Both the position numbers and the translations under genes were made by a program. From an uncultured Porphyromonadaceae bacterium (GTDB lineage Bacteria; Bacteroidota; Bacteroidia; Bacteroidales; Muribaculaceae), in assembly GCA_900548875.1 (NCBI GenBank), contig URMA01000036.1:1-26468 (forward strand): a stretch of 26,468 nucleotides of DNA, given 5' to 3'. Numbering within the stretch: position 1 is the stretch's first letter; each line of letters begins with the position of its first letter. The notes under the pieces are model-generated. The model saw nothing but the letters and a program-made list of their open reading frames with translations, ran no database searches and was not told the DNA's origin. Shown here one piece after another: positions 1 to 7,582 of this stretch.

Positions 1-55
1 CCCCAGCCAGTATGGATACGGTTATGGCCGCTACAGCTATGGCAATGAGGAATAA
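1..55 (+). CDS. C-terminal tail of a Wzc-like tyrosine autokinase (partial)
   Basis: Only the last 17 codons are present, read in the frame ending with TAA at 53-55. They encode a tail alternating Tyr and Gly (SQYGYGYGRYSYGNEE) with five tyrosines. Bacterial BY-kinases of the Wzc/CapB type end in such a Tyr cluster, which is autophosphorylated and controls polysaccharide chain length and export. The next gene, 21 nt downstream, encodes the PHP-type phosphatase known to dephosphorylate such clusters, which supports the call. The kinase domain lies outside the window, so the assignment is an inference from tail plus neighbour. Confidence 0.6.
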   Translation, partial: PSQYGYGYGRYSYGNEE

Positions 56-76
56 ACTTTAAATAAACGACAAACT

Positions 77-799
77 ATGCTCGATTTCTTTCGGAAAAAA
101 TATTCTTTTGCCGAGTCCGGCCTGTTAAAAGGCCTGACCGATCACCATTCCCATCTGCTGCCGGGTGTGGACGACGGATTCAAGCAACTAGAACAGACGC
201 TCAAGGCTTTAGAAGAGATGGAAAAGCAGGGAATTGCAGAAGTGTGGCTGACGCCCCACATCATGGAAGACATTCCCAACACACCCGACTCGCTGAAAAG
301 CAAGTTTGAAGTTCTGAAAAAAAACTATCACGGCAACATCCGGCTGAATCTGGCAGCAGAAAACATGCTCGACAACCTGTTCATCCAGCGGTTTGAAGAA
401 AACAACCTGCTGCTTATGAACGACAACCGAATTCTCGTTGAAACATCCTATTTCAACCCACCGATGGAATTTGACGGCCTGATTGGAGACATACTCAACA
501 AAGGCTATTGGCCGCTGCTGGCACATCCGGAGCGATACAAATATATGGATGAGAACAAATACCGCCAACTGAAGGAACGCGGTGTCCTGTTCCAGCTGAA
601 CCTGGGCGCGATCGTCGGCGGATACAGCCCCGAAACCCAGGCTAAGGCAAAAAAAATTCTGCAAAACGGATGGTACGACTGCCTGGGCAGCGACATCCAC
701 TCATTCAAACATCTTATCAATATCATTAACTCAAAAGCACTCACAAACAAAGAGATCCAACTTTTGGAGAAATTGACAAATTCAAACAATCTACCCTAA
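77..799 (+). CDS. PHP-family tyrosine-protein phosphatase (CpsB/YwqE-like)
   Basis: This is a 240-aa metal-dependent tyrosine phosphatase of the CpsB/CapC/YwqE family. In this family a PHP fold removes phosphate from the Tyr-rich tail of the cognate BY-kinase and so regulates capsule assembly in the cytoplasm. The N-terminal metal motif is seen as H24-S-H26 followed by LPGVDDG (27-34), then TPH (59-61), LAHPERY near residue 150 and LGSDIHS near residue 208, all expected metal ligands. The length is normal for the family. It starts 21 nt after a gene ending in a Tyr cluster and is followed 28 nt later by wecC, so it is probably cotranscribed with both. Confidence 0.9.
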   Translation: MLDFFRKKYSFAESGLLKGLTDHHSHLLPGVDDGFKQLEQTLKALEEMEKQGIAEVWLTPHIMEDIPNTPDSLKSKFEVLKKNYHGNIRLNLAAENMLDNLFIQRFEENNLLLMNDNRILVETSYFNPPMEFDGLIGDILNKGYWPLLAHPERYKYMDENKYRQLKERGVLFQLNLGAIVGGYSPETQAKAKKILQNGWYDCLGSDIHSFKHLINIINSKALTNKEIQLLEKLTNSNNLP

Positions 800-827
800 G
801 AAATCCCCTATTTATAGATATTTTAAT

Positions 828-2033
828 ATGAAAGTTTGTTTTATTGGCTTGGGATATATCGGACTCCCAACTGCAATTATCGCCGCCAAACACGGCGTTA
901 CTGTTACAGGGGTTGACATTAACCCGAAAGTAGTAGAAATGACCAACCAAGGTCACTTGCATATCATCGAACCGGGAATGGAAGAAATGCTGCAAGATGT
1001 GGTAAAATCAGGAAGACTGAAAGCATCCCTTACCCCAGAAGAAAGCGACGCCTACCTTATTGTTGTTCCGACTCCGTTCAAAGGCAATCATGAGCCGGAT
1101 ATCTCCTATGTGGAAGCTGCCACACGCTCGGTACTTCCCTATTTGAAGGAAGGCGACCTCTACGTCATTGAATCGACTTCTCCTGTCGGCACTACCGAAA
1201 AAATGAGAGACCTCATCTTTTCCGAACGTCCCGAACTGAAAGATAAAATCTACATTGCCTACTGCCCGGAACGCGTACTTCCCGGCAACGTCATCTACGA
1301 ACTCGTTCACAACGACCGCGTTATCGGCGGTATCAACGAAGCTTCGACCGAAAAGGCAATCGAATTCTACAGCCAGTTCGTACAAGGCACACTGCACAAG
1401 ACGAACAGCAAGACAGCTGAAATGTGTAAGCTTACGGAAAACTCTTCGCGCGACGTGCAGATCGCTTTTGCCAACGAGCTTTCACTCATCTGCGACAAGG
1501 CTGGAATCAACGTATGGGAACTTATCAGTCTCGCCAACAAGCACCCGCGTGTCAATATCCTGCAACCGGGCTGTGGCGTAGGCGGACACTGCATCGCAGT
1601 CGACCCGTATTTCATCACTGCCGACTTCCCTGTAGAATCGCAACTCATTGGCAAGGCCCGCGAAATCAACAACTACAAGGCGTTCTGGTGTGCTGAAAAA
1701 GTACAGAATGCCATGCTGAAATTCGAGTTGGAACACCACCGCAAACCGTGCGTGGCCATGATGGGTCTGGCATTCAAGCCGAACATCGACGATCTGCGTG
1801 AATCACCGGCAAAATACATCACGACAAAGGTAATGCAGTCATGCAACAACGCTGATATTCTAGTCGTTGAGCCAAACATAACGTCACACAACGTGTTCAA
1901 ACTCACCGACTATCGCGAAGCCTACGACCGCGCTGACATCGTCGTGTTCCTCACAGCCCACGATCCGTTCAAGACTCTCCCCTACCGCGAAGACAAAGTA
2001 ATCCTCGACTTCTGCGGAATTTTTAAGAAGTAA
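828..2033 (+). CDS. wecC: UDP-N-acetyl-D-mannosamine dehydrogenase
   Basis: This 401-aa enzyme oxidises UDP-ManNAc to UDP-ManNAcA with two NAD+, in the cytoplasm. The N-terminal Rossmann motif GLGYIGLP lies at 7-14. The catalytic Cys is C255 in GCGVGGHCIAVDPY, and the C-terminal UDP-binding region has GLAFKPNIDDLRESPA. The closest subfamily by eye is WecC rather than UDP-glucose dehydrogenase, and a wecB homologue lies two genes downstream, which fixes the substrate by context. The usual wecB-wecC adjacency is interrupted here by a small four-helix-bundle gene and heptad repeats. The stop codon is 4 nt before the first heptad. Confidence 0.9.
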   Translation: MKVCFIGLGYIGLPTAIIAAKHGVTVTGVDINPKVVEMTNQGHLHIIEPGMEEMLQDVVKSGRLKASLTPEESDAYLIVVPTPFKGNHEPDISYVEAATRSVLPYLKEGDLYVIESTSPVGTTEKMRDLIFSERPELKDKIYIAYCPERVLPGNVIYELVHNDRVIGGINEASTEKAIEFYSQFVQGTLHKTNSKTAEMCKLTENSSRDVQIAFANELSLICDKAGINVWELISLANKHPRVNILQPGCGVGGHCIAVDPYFITADFPVESQLIGKAREINNYKAFWCAEKVQNAMLKFELEHHRKPCVAMMGLAFKPNIDDLRESPAKYITTKVMQSCNNADILVVEPNITSHNVFKLTDYREAYDRADIVVFLTAHDPFKTLPYREDKVILDFCGIFKK

Positions 2034-2037
2034 AAGA

Positions 2038-2140
2038 GTTTACGGTTTACAGTTTACGGTTTACAGACAGCGTGCCTATCAGGTGCAAACAATCAACTGC
2101 AAACCCTAAACTGTAATCCGTAAACTGTAAACCCCAAACA
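2038..2140. repeat. Inverted heptad-repeat block 1 (GTTTACR / GTAAACY)
   Basis: Four perfect-register heptads GTTTACG, GTTTACA, GTTTACG and GTTTACA occupy 2038-2065. After a 34-nt spacer, six heptads of the opposite sense (GTAAACY and variants such as CTAAACT and GTAATCC) occupy 2099-2140. Positions 2045-2065 pair with 2112-2132 at 20 of 21 bases, so the block can form a long hairpin with a 46-nt loop in DNA or mRNA. It fills nearly the whole wecC to four-helix gap: 4 nt separate it from the wecC stop and 5 nt from the next ATG. There is no U-run after the stem, so it is not a typical terminator. Confidence 0.9.
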
Positions 2141-2145
2141 CAACA

Positions 2146-2517
2146 ATGTCCAACTTTTTTGCATTCGAAACCCTTGATGCCTATAAAGCATCAAGAAGTA
2201 TCGTTAAAGAAGTCTATACACTCATCGATACATTTCCAAGCAAAGAGGATTTTGCACTCAAAAGTCAAATCCGAAGGGCAATAATATCTGTTCCTTCAAA
2301 TATTGCGGAAGGAAGTGGACGCCAGCATTCAAAAGAGCAGGCACATTTTTATGAAATCGCCTATGCTTCACTGCTAGAAACCTTCTGCCAGCTTGAGATT
2401 GCAACAGATTTAGGCTACCTAAGCGAAACAGAATTCAAAAAAATTGGCGAAAAAATAAAGACAACTTCAAAGTTAATCGCAGGCTTACGAAACGCATGTT
2501 ACAGAACAACCCGGTAA
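2146..2517 (+). CDS. Four-helix-bundle protein of the S23/IVP family
   Basis: This 123-aa protein matches the S23/IVP family (TIGR02436, PF05635), first known from ORFs in 23S rRNA intervening sequences and structurally related to Avd of diversity-generating retroelements. Family landmarks seen are an N-terminal F.TLDAYKAS helix, FPSKEDF (30-36), QIRRAIISVPSNIAEG (41-56) and an alanine-rich third helix. No enzymatic residues are evident. The molecular role of free-standing members is not established, and nucleic-acid binding is the usual suggestion. It sits between wecC and wecB with no obvious link to sugar synthesis. It is flanked on both sides by 7-bp repeats, and its TAA stop lies inside the first heptad of the downstream array. 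This arrangement suggests an inserted cassette. Confidence 0.85.
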   Translation: MSNFFAFETLDAYKASRSIVKEVYTLIDTFPSKEDFALKSQIRRAIISVPSNIAEGSGRQHSKEQAHFYEIAYASLLETFCQLEIATDLGYLSETEFKKIGEKIKTTSKLIAGLRNACYRTTR

Positions 2518-2583
2518 ACAGTAAACCGCAATCTGTAAACTGTAAACCACAATCTGTAAACTGTAAACCGTAAACCGTAAACC
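2514..2583. repeat. Heptad-repeat block 2: ten tandem GTAAACN units
   Basis: Ten 7-bp units lie in one unbroken register and one orientation. Eight are GTAAAC plus A, C or T; two are variants (GCAATCT and ACAATCT). A 21-bp higher-order unit is repeated: 2521-2541 and 2542-2562 differ at a single base, and three GTAAACC units follow. The first unit supplies the stop codon of the four-helix gene (2515-2517) and the last ends 8 nt before the wecB ATG. The higher-order pattern points to growth by slippage or unequal exchange. Confidence 0.92.
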
Positions 2584-2591
2584 CTATAGTT

Positions 2592-3743
2592 ATGAAAAAA
2601 ATCATGCTCGTTTTCGGAACCCGGCCGGAGGCTATCAAGATGGCGCCGCTTGTCAAGGAGTTCCAGAAACATCCCGATACATTCCAGACCATTGTCTGTG
2701 TCACCGGTCAGCACCGCGAGATGCTCGACCAAGTGCTCCACATCTTCGATATCCATCCCGACTTCGACCTCAACATCATGAAGCAGGGACAGGATCTCTA
2801 CGATGTGACTGCCCGCGTGCTCACAGGTATGCGCGATGTGTTGCATGAAGCGCAGCCCGACGTTGTGCTCGTCCACGGCGATACTACCACAAGTACAGCC
2901 GCCGCTCTTGCCGCGTTCTACCAGCAAATCCCCGTAGGACACGTCGAAGCCGGACTCCGCACGCACAATATCCTCAGCCCGTGGCCCGAAGAAATGAACC
3001 GCCAGATTACCGGCCGCATCGCTTCCTACCACTTCGCCCCGACGGCACTCAGCCGCCAGAACCTGCTGCAGGAAAACGTCGACGATGCCAATATCACCGT
3101 TACGGGCAACACCGTCATCGATGCCCTTTATTGGGTAGTCGACCGCATCAAGAACGACCGTTCGCTCGACGCTGAGCTTGAAGAAGTGCTCCGCCATGCC
3201 GGCTACGATGTCAACCGCCTTGCCGACGGCCGTCCGCTCGTGCTCATCACCGGACACCGCCGTGAAAACTTCGGCGACGGATTCATCAACATGTGCACAG
3301 CCATCAAGCAGCTCACCGAGCGCTACCCGAACGTCGACTTCGTCTACCCGATGCACCTCAACCCCAACGTGCGCCGTCCTATCCACGAAGTGTTTGGCGA
3401 CGACCTCAGCAACCTCGGCAACATGCACTTCATTGAGCCGCTCGAATACCTCTGCTTCGTCTACCTCATGGAGAAATCCACCATCGTGCTCACCGACAGC
3501 GGAGGCATCCAGGAAGAAGCCCCGGGACTCGGCAAACCCGTGCTCGTCATGCGCGACACCACCGAACGCCCCGAAGCCCTCGAAGCCGGCACAGTAAAAC
3601 TCGTAGGCACCGACCGCAAAAAAATCTTCAACGAAGTGTCGACCCTTCTCGACGACGCAGCCGCCTACGCCCGCATGTCGCAAGCCGTCAACCCCTACGG
3701 CGACGGCCTCGCCTGCTCACGCATCGTAGAACGATTAAAATAA
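2592..3743 (+). CDS. wecB: UDP-N-acetylglucosamine 2-epimerase (non-hydrolysing)
   Basis: This 383-aa cytoplasmic enzyme interconverts UDP-GlcNAc and UDP-ManNAc, supplying WecC. Diagnostic motifs seen are FGTRPEAIKMAPL at the N-terminus (8-20), TGQHREM (38-44), HGDTTTS (95-101), GHVEAGLRT (116-124), TGHRRENFG in the middle and TDSGGIQEEAPGLGKPVLVMRDTTERPE in the UDP-binding C-terminal half. The length is normal. Base use is strikingly GC-rich compared with the AT-rich cassette that begins at 3896. The gene is bracketed on both sides by heptad repeats, the upstream block ending 8 nt before the start and the downstream block beginning 7 nt after the stop. Confidence 0.95.
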   Translation: MKKIMLVFGTRPEAIKMAPLVKEFQKHPDTFQTIVCVTGQHREMLDQVLHIFDIHPDFDLNIMKQGQDLYDVTARVLTGMRDVLHEAQPDVVLVHGDTTTSTAAALAAFYQQIPVGHVEAGLRTHNILSPWPEEMNRQITGRIASYHFAPTALSRQNLLQENVDDANITVTGNTVIDALYWVVDRIKNDRSLDAELEEVLRHAGYDVNRLADGRPLVLITGHRRENFGDGFINMCTAIKQLTERYPNVDFVYPMHLNPNVRRPIHEVFGDDLSNLGNMHFIEPLEYLCFVYLMEKSTIVLTDSGGIQEEAPGLGKPVLVMRDTTERPEALEAGTVKLVGTDRKKIFNEVSTLLDDAAAYARMSQAVNPYGDGLACSRIVERLK

Positions 3744-3750
3744 ATCACTG

Positions 3751-3889
3751 GTTTACTGTTTACAGTTTACGGTCTACAGCCCCACCCGGCACACGTTCAA
3801 CCGTAAACTGTAATCTGTAAACTATAATCCGCACACCATAAACGGTCAACAGAAAAAAGCAGTAAACAGTAAACAGTAAACTGTAAACA
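3751..3889. repeat. Inverted heptad-repeat block 3
   Basis: GTTTACT, GTTTACA, GTTTACG and GTCTACA occupy 3751-3778. After a 24-nt spacer, opposite-sense units run from 3803 (GTAAACT, GTAATCT, GTAAACT, then decayed units to about 3858). A 3-nt register jump follows, then four clean units at 3862-3889 (GTAAACA, GTAAACA, GTAAACT, GTAAACA). The left arm can pair with either right-hand group, at about 23 of 28 bases with the last four units. The block fills the wecB-wzx gap and ends 6 nt before the wzx ATG. The decayed units suggest it is older than block 2. Confidence 0.88.
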
Positions 3890-3895
3890 CAATTC

Positions 3896-5431
3896 ATGTC
3901 TGACAATTCAGCAAACAACAAGCGCATAGCTAAAAACACTCTGATGCTCTATATCCGGATGCTCTTGATAATGGGAGTAACACTCTACACATCCCGAATT
4001 ATCTTGCAGGCATTAGGCATTGACGACTATGGAATTTACAATGTAGTAGGTGGAGTTGTTGCTATGTTTGGCTTCATCAACAGTTCCCTCAGTGGAGCTT
4101 CATCACGATTCATAACTTACGCTATTGGCAAAGGAGACAAACAAAAAGTACAAGCTACGTTCAATAGCATTGTCACAATTCATTATTTAATAGCTGCAAT
4201 TGTATTTATCCTTGCTGAAACTATTGGACTTTGGTTTGTGATGAACAAACTCGTAATCCCCATTGAAAGACAGACAGCTTCATTTTGGGTATACCAAAGT
4301 GCAGTATTATCATCCGTCATAATGATTGCATCCGTACCATTCAATTCACTGATAATCGCTCACGAACGGATGGGTGCCTTTGCCTATATTTCAATATATG
4401 AAACGCTTGCAAAACTTGGAATTGTATTTCTATTATTCGTTTCCCCAATAGACAAACTAATATTCTATGCATTACTAATTGTTGCGGTTCAAGTTTCTGT
4501 CAGAATTGCATACACTGTCTACTGCAAACGAAATTTTACCGAGAGTCATTATAAAATTAACTGGGACAAAAAGCGGTCAAGAAAAATTTTCAGTTATGCT
4601 GGATGGACTATGAACGGCCACCTTGCAATCATTGGATACACACAAGGCCTAAACATTTTATTAAATTTGTTTTTTGGTCCGGCCGTTAATGCCGCAAGAG
4701 GCATTGCTGTCCAAGTACAAAGTGCCGTATCGCAATTCTTTACGAATTTTCAAGTCGCGGTAAATCCACAAATTACAAAATCTTACGCACAAGGAGACTT
4801 GAAATATATGCACACTTTAGTATTATCAAGTTCTCGATTGTCATATTATCTTATGTTGCTGATATCCATTCCAATATTATTTCACGCAGACTTAATTCTT
4901 GGGATTTGGTTAAAAGAAGTTCCAGAACATACTGTGGAATTTGTTCAAATCATGTTGGTTGTCAGTATGATTTACACATTTAAAAATCCGACCACAGCAG
5001 CAATCCATGCAACAGGAGACATTAAAAAGTTCCAAATCATTGAAGGTTCCATGCTACTTTCCATTGTACCAGTTGCATACATTCTACTAAAATTCTTTCA
5101 CATAAATCCGGAAACAGTATTTTTTGTATATTTTATTATAGAAGCAATGACCCAATTAGTAAGAGTTTTTATCACTTATCCCAAAATACAACTGCCTATT
5201 CATTACTTCTTTACTAAAATTATTTTCCCGGTTACAACTGTAACGGTTGCATCACTAATCGTTCCTACTATAATTCATTACTATTGTGACATTAACAAAT
5301 TCATTGAATTTATTGGAATTTCAATAATTTATCTGTTCTCAAGTATTTTATGCATATATTTGTTCGGATTACAAAAGGCTGAGAAAAAAATGATACGAGA
5401 TAAATTTATTAACAAAATATATCGGCGATGA
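3896..5431 (+). CDS. wzx: Polysaccharide flippase (Wzx, MOP superfamily)
   Basis: This 511-aa polytopic inner-membrane protein has about 12-14 hydrophobic segments spread along its length and no large soluble domain. The N-terminus (KNTLMLYIRMLLIMGVTLYT) and the following ILQALGIDDYGIYNVVGG are typical of Bacteroidetes Wzx/RfbX-like MOP exporters. These move undecaprenyl-PP-linked repeat units across the inner membrane. With an EpsG-type polymerase and Wza/Wzc proteins in the same locus it defines a Wzx/Wzy pathway. It begins the AT-rich cassette directly after heptad block 3, and its TGA overlaps the next ATG by 4 nt, implying translational coupling. Confidence 0.88.
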   Translation: MSDNSANNKRIAKNTLMLYIRMLLIMGVTLYTSRIILQALGIDDYGIYNVVGGVVAMFGFINSSLSGASSRFITYAIGKGDKQKVQATFNSIVTIHYLIAAIVFILAETIGLWFVMNKLVIPIERQTASFWVYQSAVLSSVIMIASVPFNSLIIAHERMGAFAYISIYETLAKLGIVFLLFVSPIDKLIFYALLIVAVQVSVRIAYTVYCKRNFTESHYKINWDKKRSRKIFSYAGWTMNGHLAIIGYTQGLNILLNLFFGPAVNAARGIAVQVQSAVSQFFTNFQVAVNPQITKSYAQGDLKYMHTLVLSSSRLSYYLMLLISIPILFHADLILGIWLKEVPEHTVEFVQIMLVVSMIYTFKNPTTAAIHATGDIKKFQIIEGSMLLSIVPVAYILLKFFHINPETVFFVYFIIEAMTQLVRVFITYPKIQLPIHYFFTKIIFPVTTVTVASLIVPTIIHYYCDINKFIEFIGISIIYLFSSILCIYLFGLQKAEKKMIRDKFINKIYRR

Positions 5432-6390
5432 ATCCTCTAATATCAGTAATCGTTCCGGTCTACAATGCTGAAGCATATCTACATAGATGTGTTGACAGCC
5501 TATTGGCACAGACATTCCGTGATTTTGAGATTCTGCTCATCGATGATGGAAGCCCCGATAAATCTGGAGACATTTGCGACCAATATGCTCGACAAGATGA
5601 TCGCATCCGAGTATTCCACAAAGGAAATGGAGGAGTCAGTAGTGCACGGCAATTGGGAATCGAACTAGCAAAAGGAGAATACAGCATCCATTGCGACCCT
5701 GACGACTGGGTAGAGACAAATATGTTGGAAGAGCTCTATAATAAAGCAAAAGCAACTGCTGCCGATATGGTCATTTGTGACTTTTTTGTTGATTCTACAC
5801 AAAGTACTACAATTTGCAAACAGCCTATCAAATCCAATTATAGTAATGATGTTTTAATTCAACTATTGGAAAATGAACTTCATGGCAGCACATGTAACAA
5901 ACTAATTAAACATTCGTTATACAGTCAATATAATGTGCATTTTCCTAATAGTATTGACTATTGCGAGGATTACTGCGTAATGATCCAATTACTACAACAC
6001 AAACTGCATATCGAATACCTTCCCAAAGCATTCTACCACTATAACCAATTCGACAATACAGAATCCATTACGCGAAAAAAAGACATAAAAATTATCCGTC
6101 GAGTAATGGCTTTTATTCAAGTATTGGAACAATTGATTATGCAAATTCCAAACAGCGAAAGATATATAATAATACGAAAAGAATTTGTATTACTCACTGC
6201 TGCAACTTACAAAATTTTACCATTTAAAAACATTATTAAATTATATCCTGAACTTAGAAATAACAGAATTAGGACACAAAACAAAATAAAACGAATCCAA
6301 TTATTTTGCATTAGACACAACATTCCTATTGGGTTTCGACTAACTCAAATTTTCAACAAAACATTTTTATTTATTAAAAAATTCTACTAA
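5428..6390 (+). CDS. Glycosyltransferase family 2 protein
   Basis: This 320-aa inverting glycosyltransferase has a GT-A fold at the N-terminus. The GT2 pattern is clear: SVIVPVYNAEAYL (6-18), the nucleotide-binding LLIDDGSPD (36-44), GGVSSARQLGIELAKGEY and the metal-binding acidic motif around D90-P-D92-D93-W. The C-terminal half is more variable and probably recognises the acceptor lipid-linked glycan. It overlaps wzx by 4 nt and is 5 nt from the next gene. Donor and acceptor cannot be read from the sequence. Confidence 0.9.
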   Translation: MNPLISVIVPVYNAEAYLHRCVDSLLAQTFRDFEILLIDDGSPDKSGDICDQYARQDDRIRVFHKGNGGVSSARQLGIELAKGEYSIHCDPDDWVETNMLEELYNKAKATAADMVICDFFVDSTQSTTICKQPIKSNYSNDVLIQLLENELHGSTCNKLIKHSLYSQYNVHFPNSIDYCEDYCVMIQLLQHKLHIEYLPKAFYHYNQFDNTESITRKKDIKIIRRVMAFIQVLEQLIMQIPNSERYIIIRKEFVLLTAATYKILPFKNIIKLYPELRNNRIRTQNKIKRIQLFCIRHNIPIGFRLTQIFNKTFLFIKKFY

Positions 6391-6395
6391 ACAGA

Positions 6396-7580
6396 ATGAA
6401 TATATTATTTTACTGCAATGAATATCCACCTTTCAAATCAGGAGGAATAGGAACCGTTACAAAAATTGTTGCAGAAGCGTTAGTGAAACGTGGGCATAAT
6501 ATATATGTTATAGGATATTATCCCACAAACACAACACTACCAGAATATTCAGAAATTAACGGGGTCCATATTTATCGATACAATTTAGGCTATCGTGATA
6601 AAAAGTGGAAGCATTTTCTTTTTATGATTTTAGTCAAACTTCATCTTGCACATTTAATTGTCAACAAAGAACTTGTTTTCACAGAAAATAAAATAGAGAC
6701 GTTAATTCTAAACGAAAATATTGATATTTTGGAGATTACAGATTATTACGATTTTAACTTATACCCAGACAAACATAGAACGTTTAAACAATTTTGTATC
6801 CCAACAGTTCTTAGAATACATGGTTCTGTATCATTTCTTCAGGATTTAATAAAACATCAATTAAACCATAAAACAAAAGAAAACGATTCAAAACACTTTA
6901 ATCGATGTGATCATCTCTGTGCTGTCAGCGAGTATTCACTAAAATATATCCAAGAAAATTTTGATACCTCACATTTCAAAACCCAATCAGTCATTTACAA
7001 TCCAATAGAAGAGTATTTTCTAAATCCCACACAATCATCAAACTCTAATGATATCCTTTTTATTGGTAAATTAACAGAAACAAAAGGATGCTATTCACTG
7101 CTAAAAGCTTTTAATATTTGTGCTGAAAAATTTCCAAATATACAACTACGATTAGTCGGGAATGGCAATATAAAAAAAGCTAAATCATATATAGATCCAC
7201 AATTTACAGATCGAGTTCATTTTTTAGGATTTTGCGACCGAGAACAAATAAAAAAAGAAATTGACAATTGTATATTTGCTTGCATCCCTTCGTTTTTTGA
7301 GACTTTCGGAATGGTTGCAATTGAAATAATGGGACGCCAACGTACATTAATTTTTACGGAACGGACATCTGGCAAAGAAATTATTTTGAATGATATAAAT
7401 GGATATACAGTCAATCCCGAGAATATTGAAGAAATCGCGCAAAAAATAAATATATTATACACAAATCAGAACAAGCGAGAGTCACTTTCTACATGCGCTT
7501 ATAATACTGTGTTACAAAATTTCACAACAATGAATATAATCGAAAAACTTGAAAATTTATATTTTTCAATAAAACAATAA
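6396..7580 (+). CDS. Glycosyltransferase family 4 protein
   Basis: This is a 394-aa GT-B retaining glycosyltransferase. The N-terminal acceptor domain begins ILFYCNEYPPFKSGGIGTV, a typical GT4 glycine-rich loop, and the DXD-free C-terminal Rossmann domain has LFIGKLTETKGCYSLLKAF and LRLVGNG. The donor-binding E-x7-E equivalent falls in FFETFGMVAIEIMG. The length is normal. It is probably one of the enzymes adding a sugar to the lipid-linked repeat at the cytoplasmic face. It is followed by another GT after 2 nt, within a continuous AT-rich operon. Confidence 0.88.
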   Translation: MNILFYCNEYPPFKSGGIGTVTKIVAEALVKRGHNIYVIGYYPTNTTLPEYSEINGVHIYRYNLGYRDKKWKHFLFMILVKLHLAHLIVNKELVFTENKIETLILNENIDILEITDYYDFNLYPDKHRTFKQFCIPTVLRIHGSVSFLQDLIKHQLNHKTKENDSKHFNRCDHLCAVSEYSLKYIQENFDTSHFKTQSVIYNPIEEYFLNPTQSSNSNDILFIGKLTETKGCYSLLKAFNICAEKFPNIQLRLVGNGNIKKAKSYIDPQFTDRVHFLGFCDREQIKKEIDNCIFACIPSFFETFGMVAIEIMGRQRTLIFTERTSGKEIILNDINGYTVNPENIEEIAQKINILYTNQNKRESLSTCAYNTVLQNFTTMNIIEKLENLYFSIKQ

Positions 7581-7582
7581 TT

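Noticed and set aside
2146..2517. Four-helix protein as Avd of a diversity-generating retroelement
   Set aside because: No reverse transcriptase, template repeat or variable repeat is present in the window; heptads do not resemble adenine-mutagenised repeats.
2499..3683. Long open frame on the minus strand across wecB, ending in repeated FTVYRL-like residues
   Set aside because: It is antisense to a clear wecB. The repeated residues are merely translation of the heptad array, and the GC-rich codon use of wecB keeps the opposite strand open.
2038..3889. Heptad blocks as a CRISPR array
   Set aside because: Units are 7 bp and directly abutting, with no spacers of regular length and no cas genes in the window.
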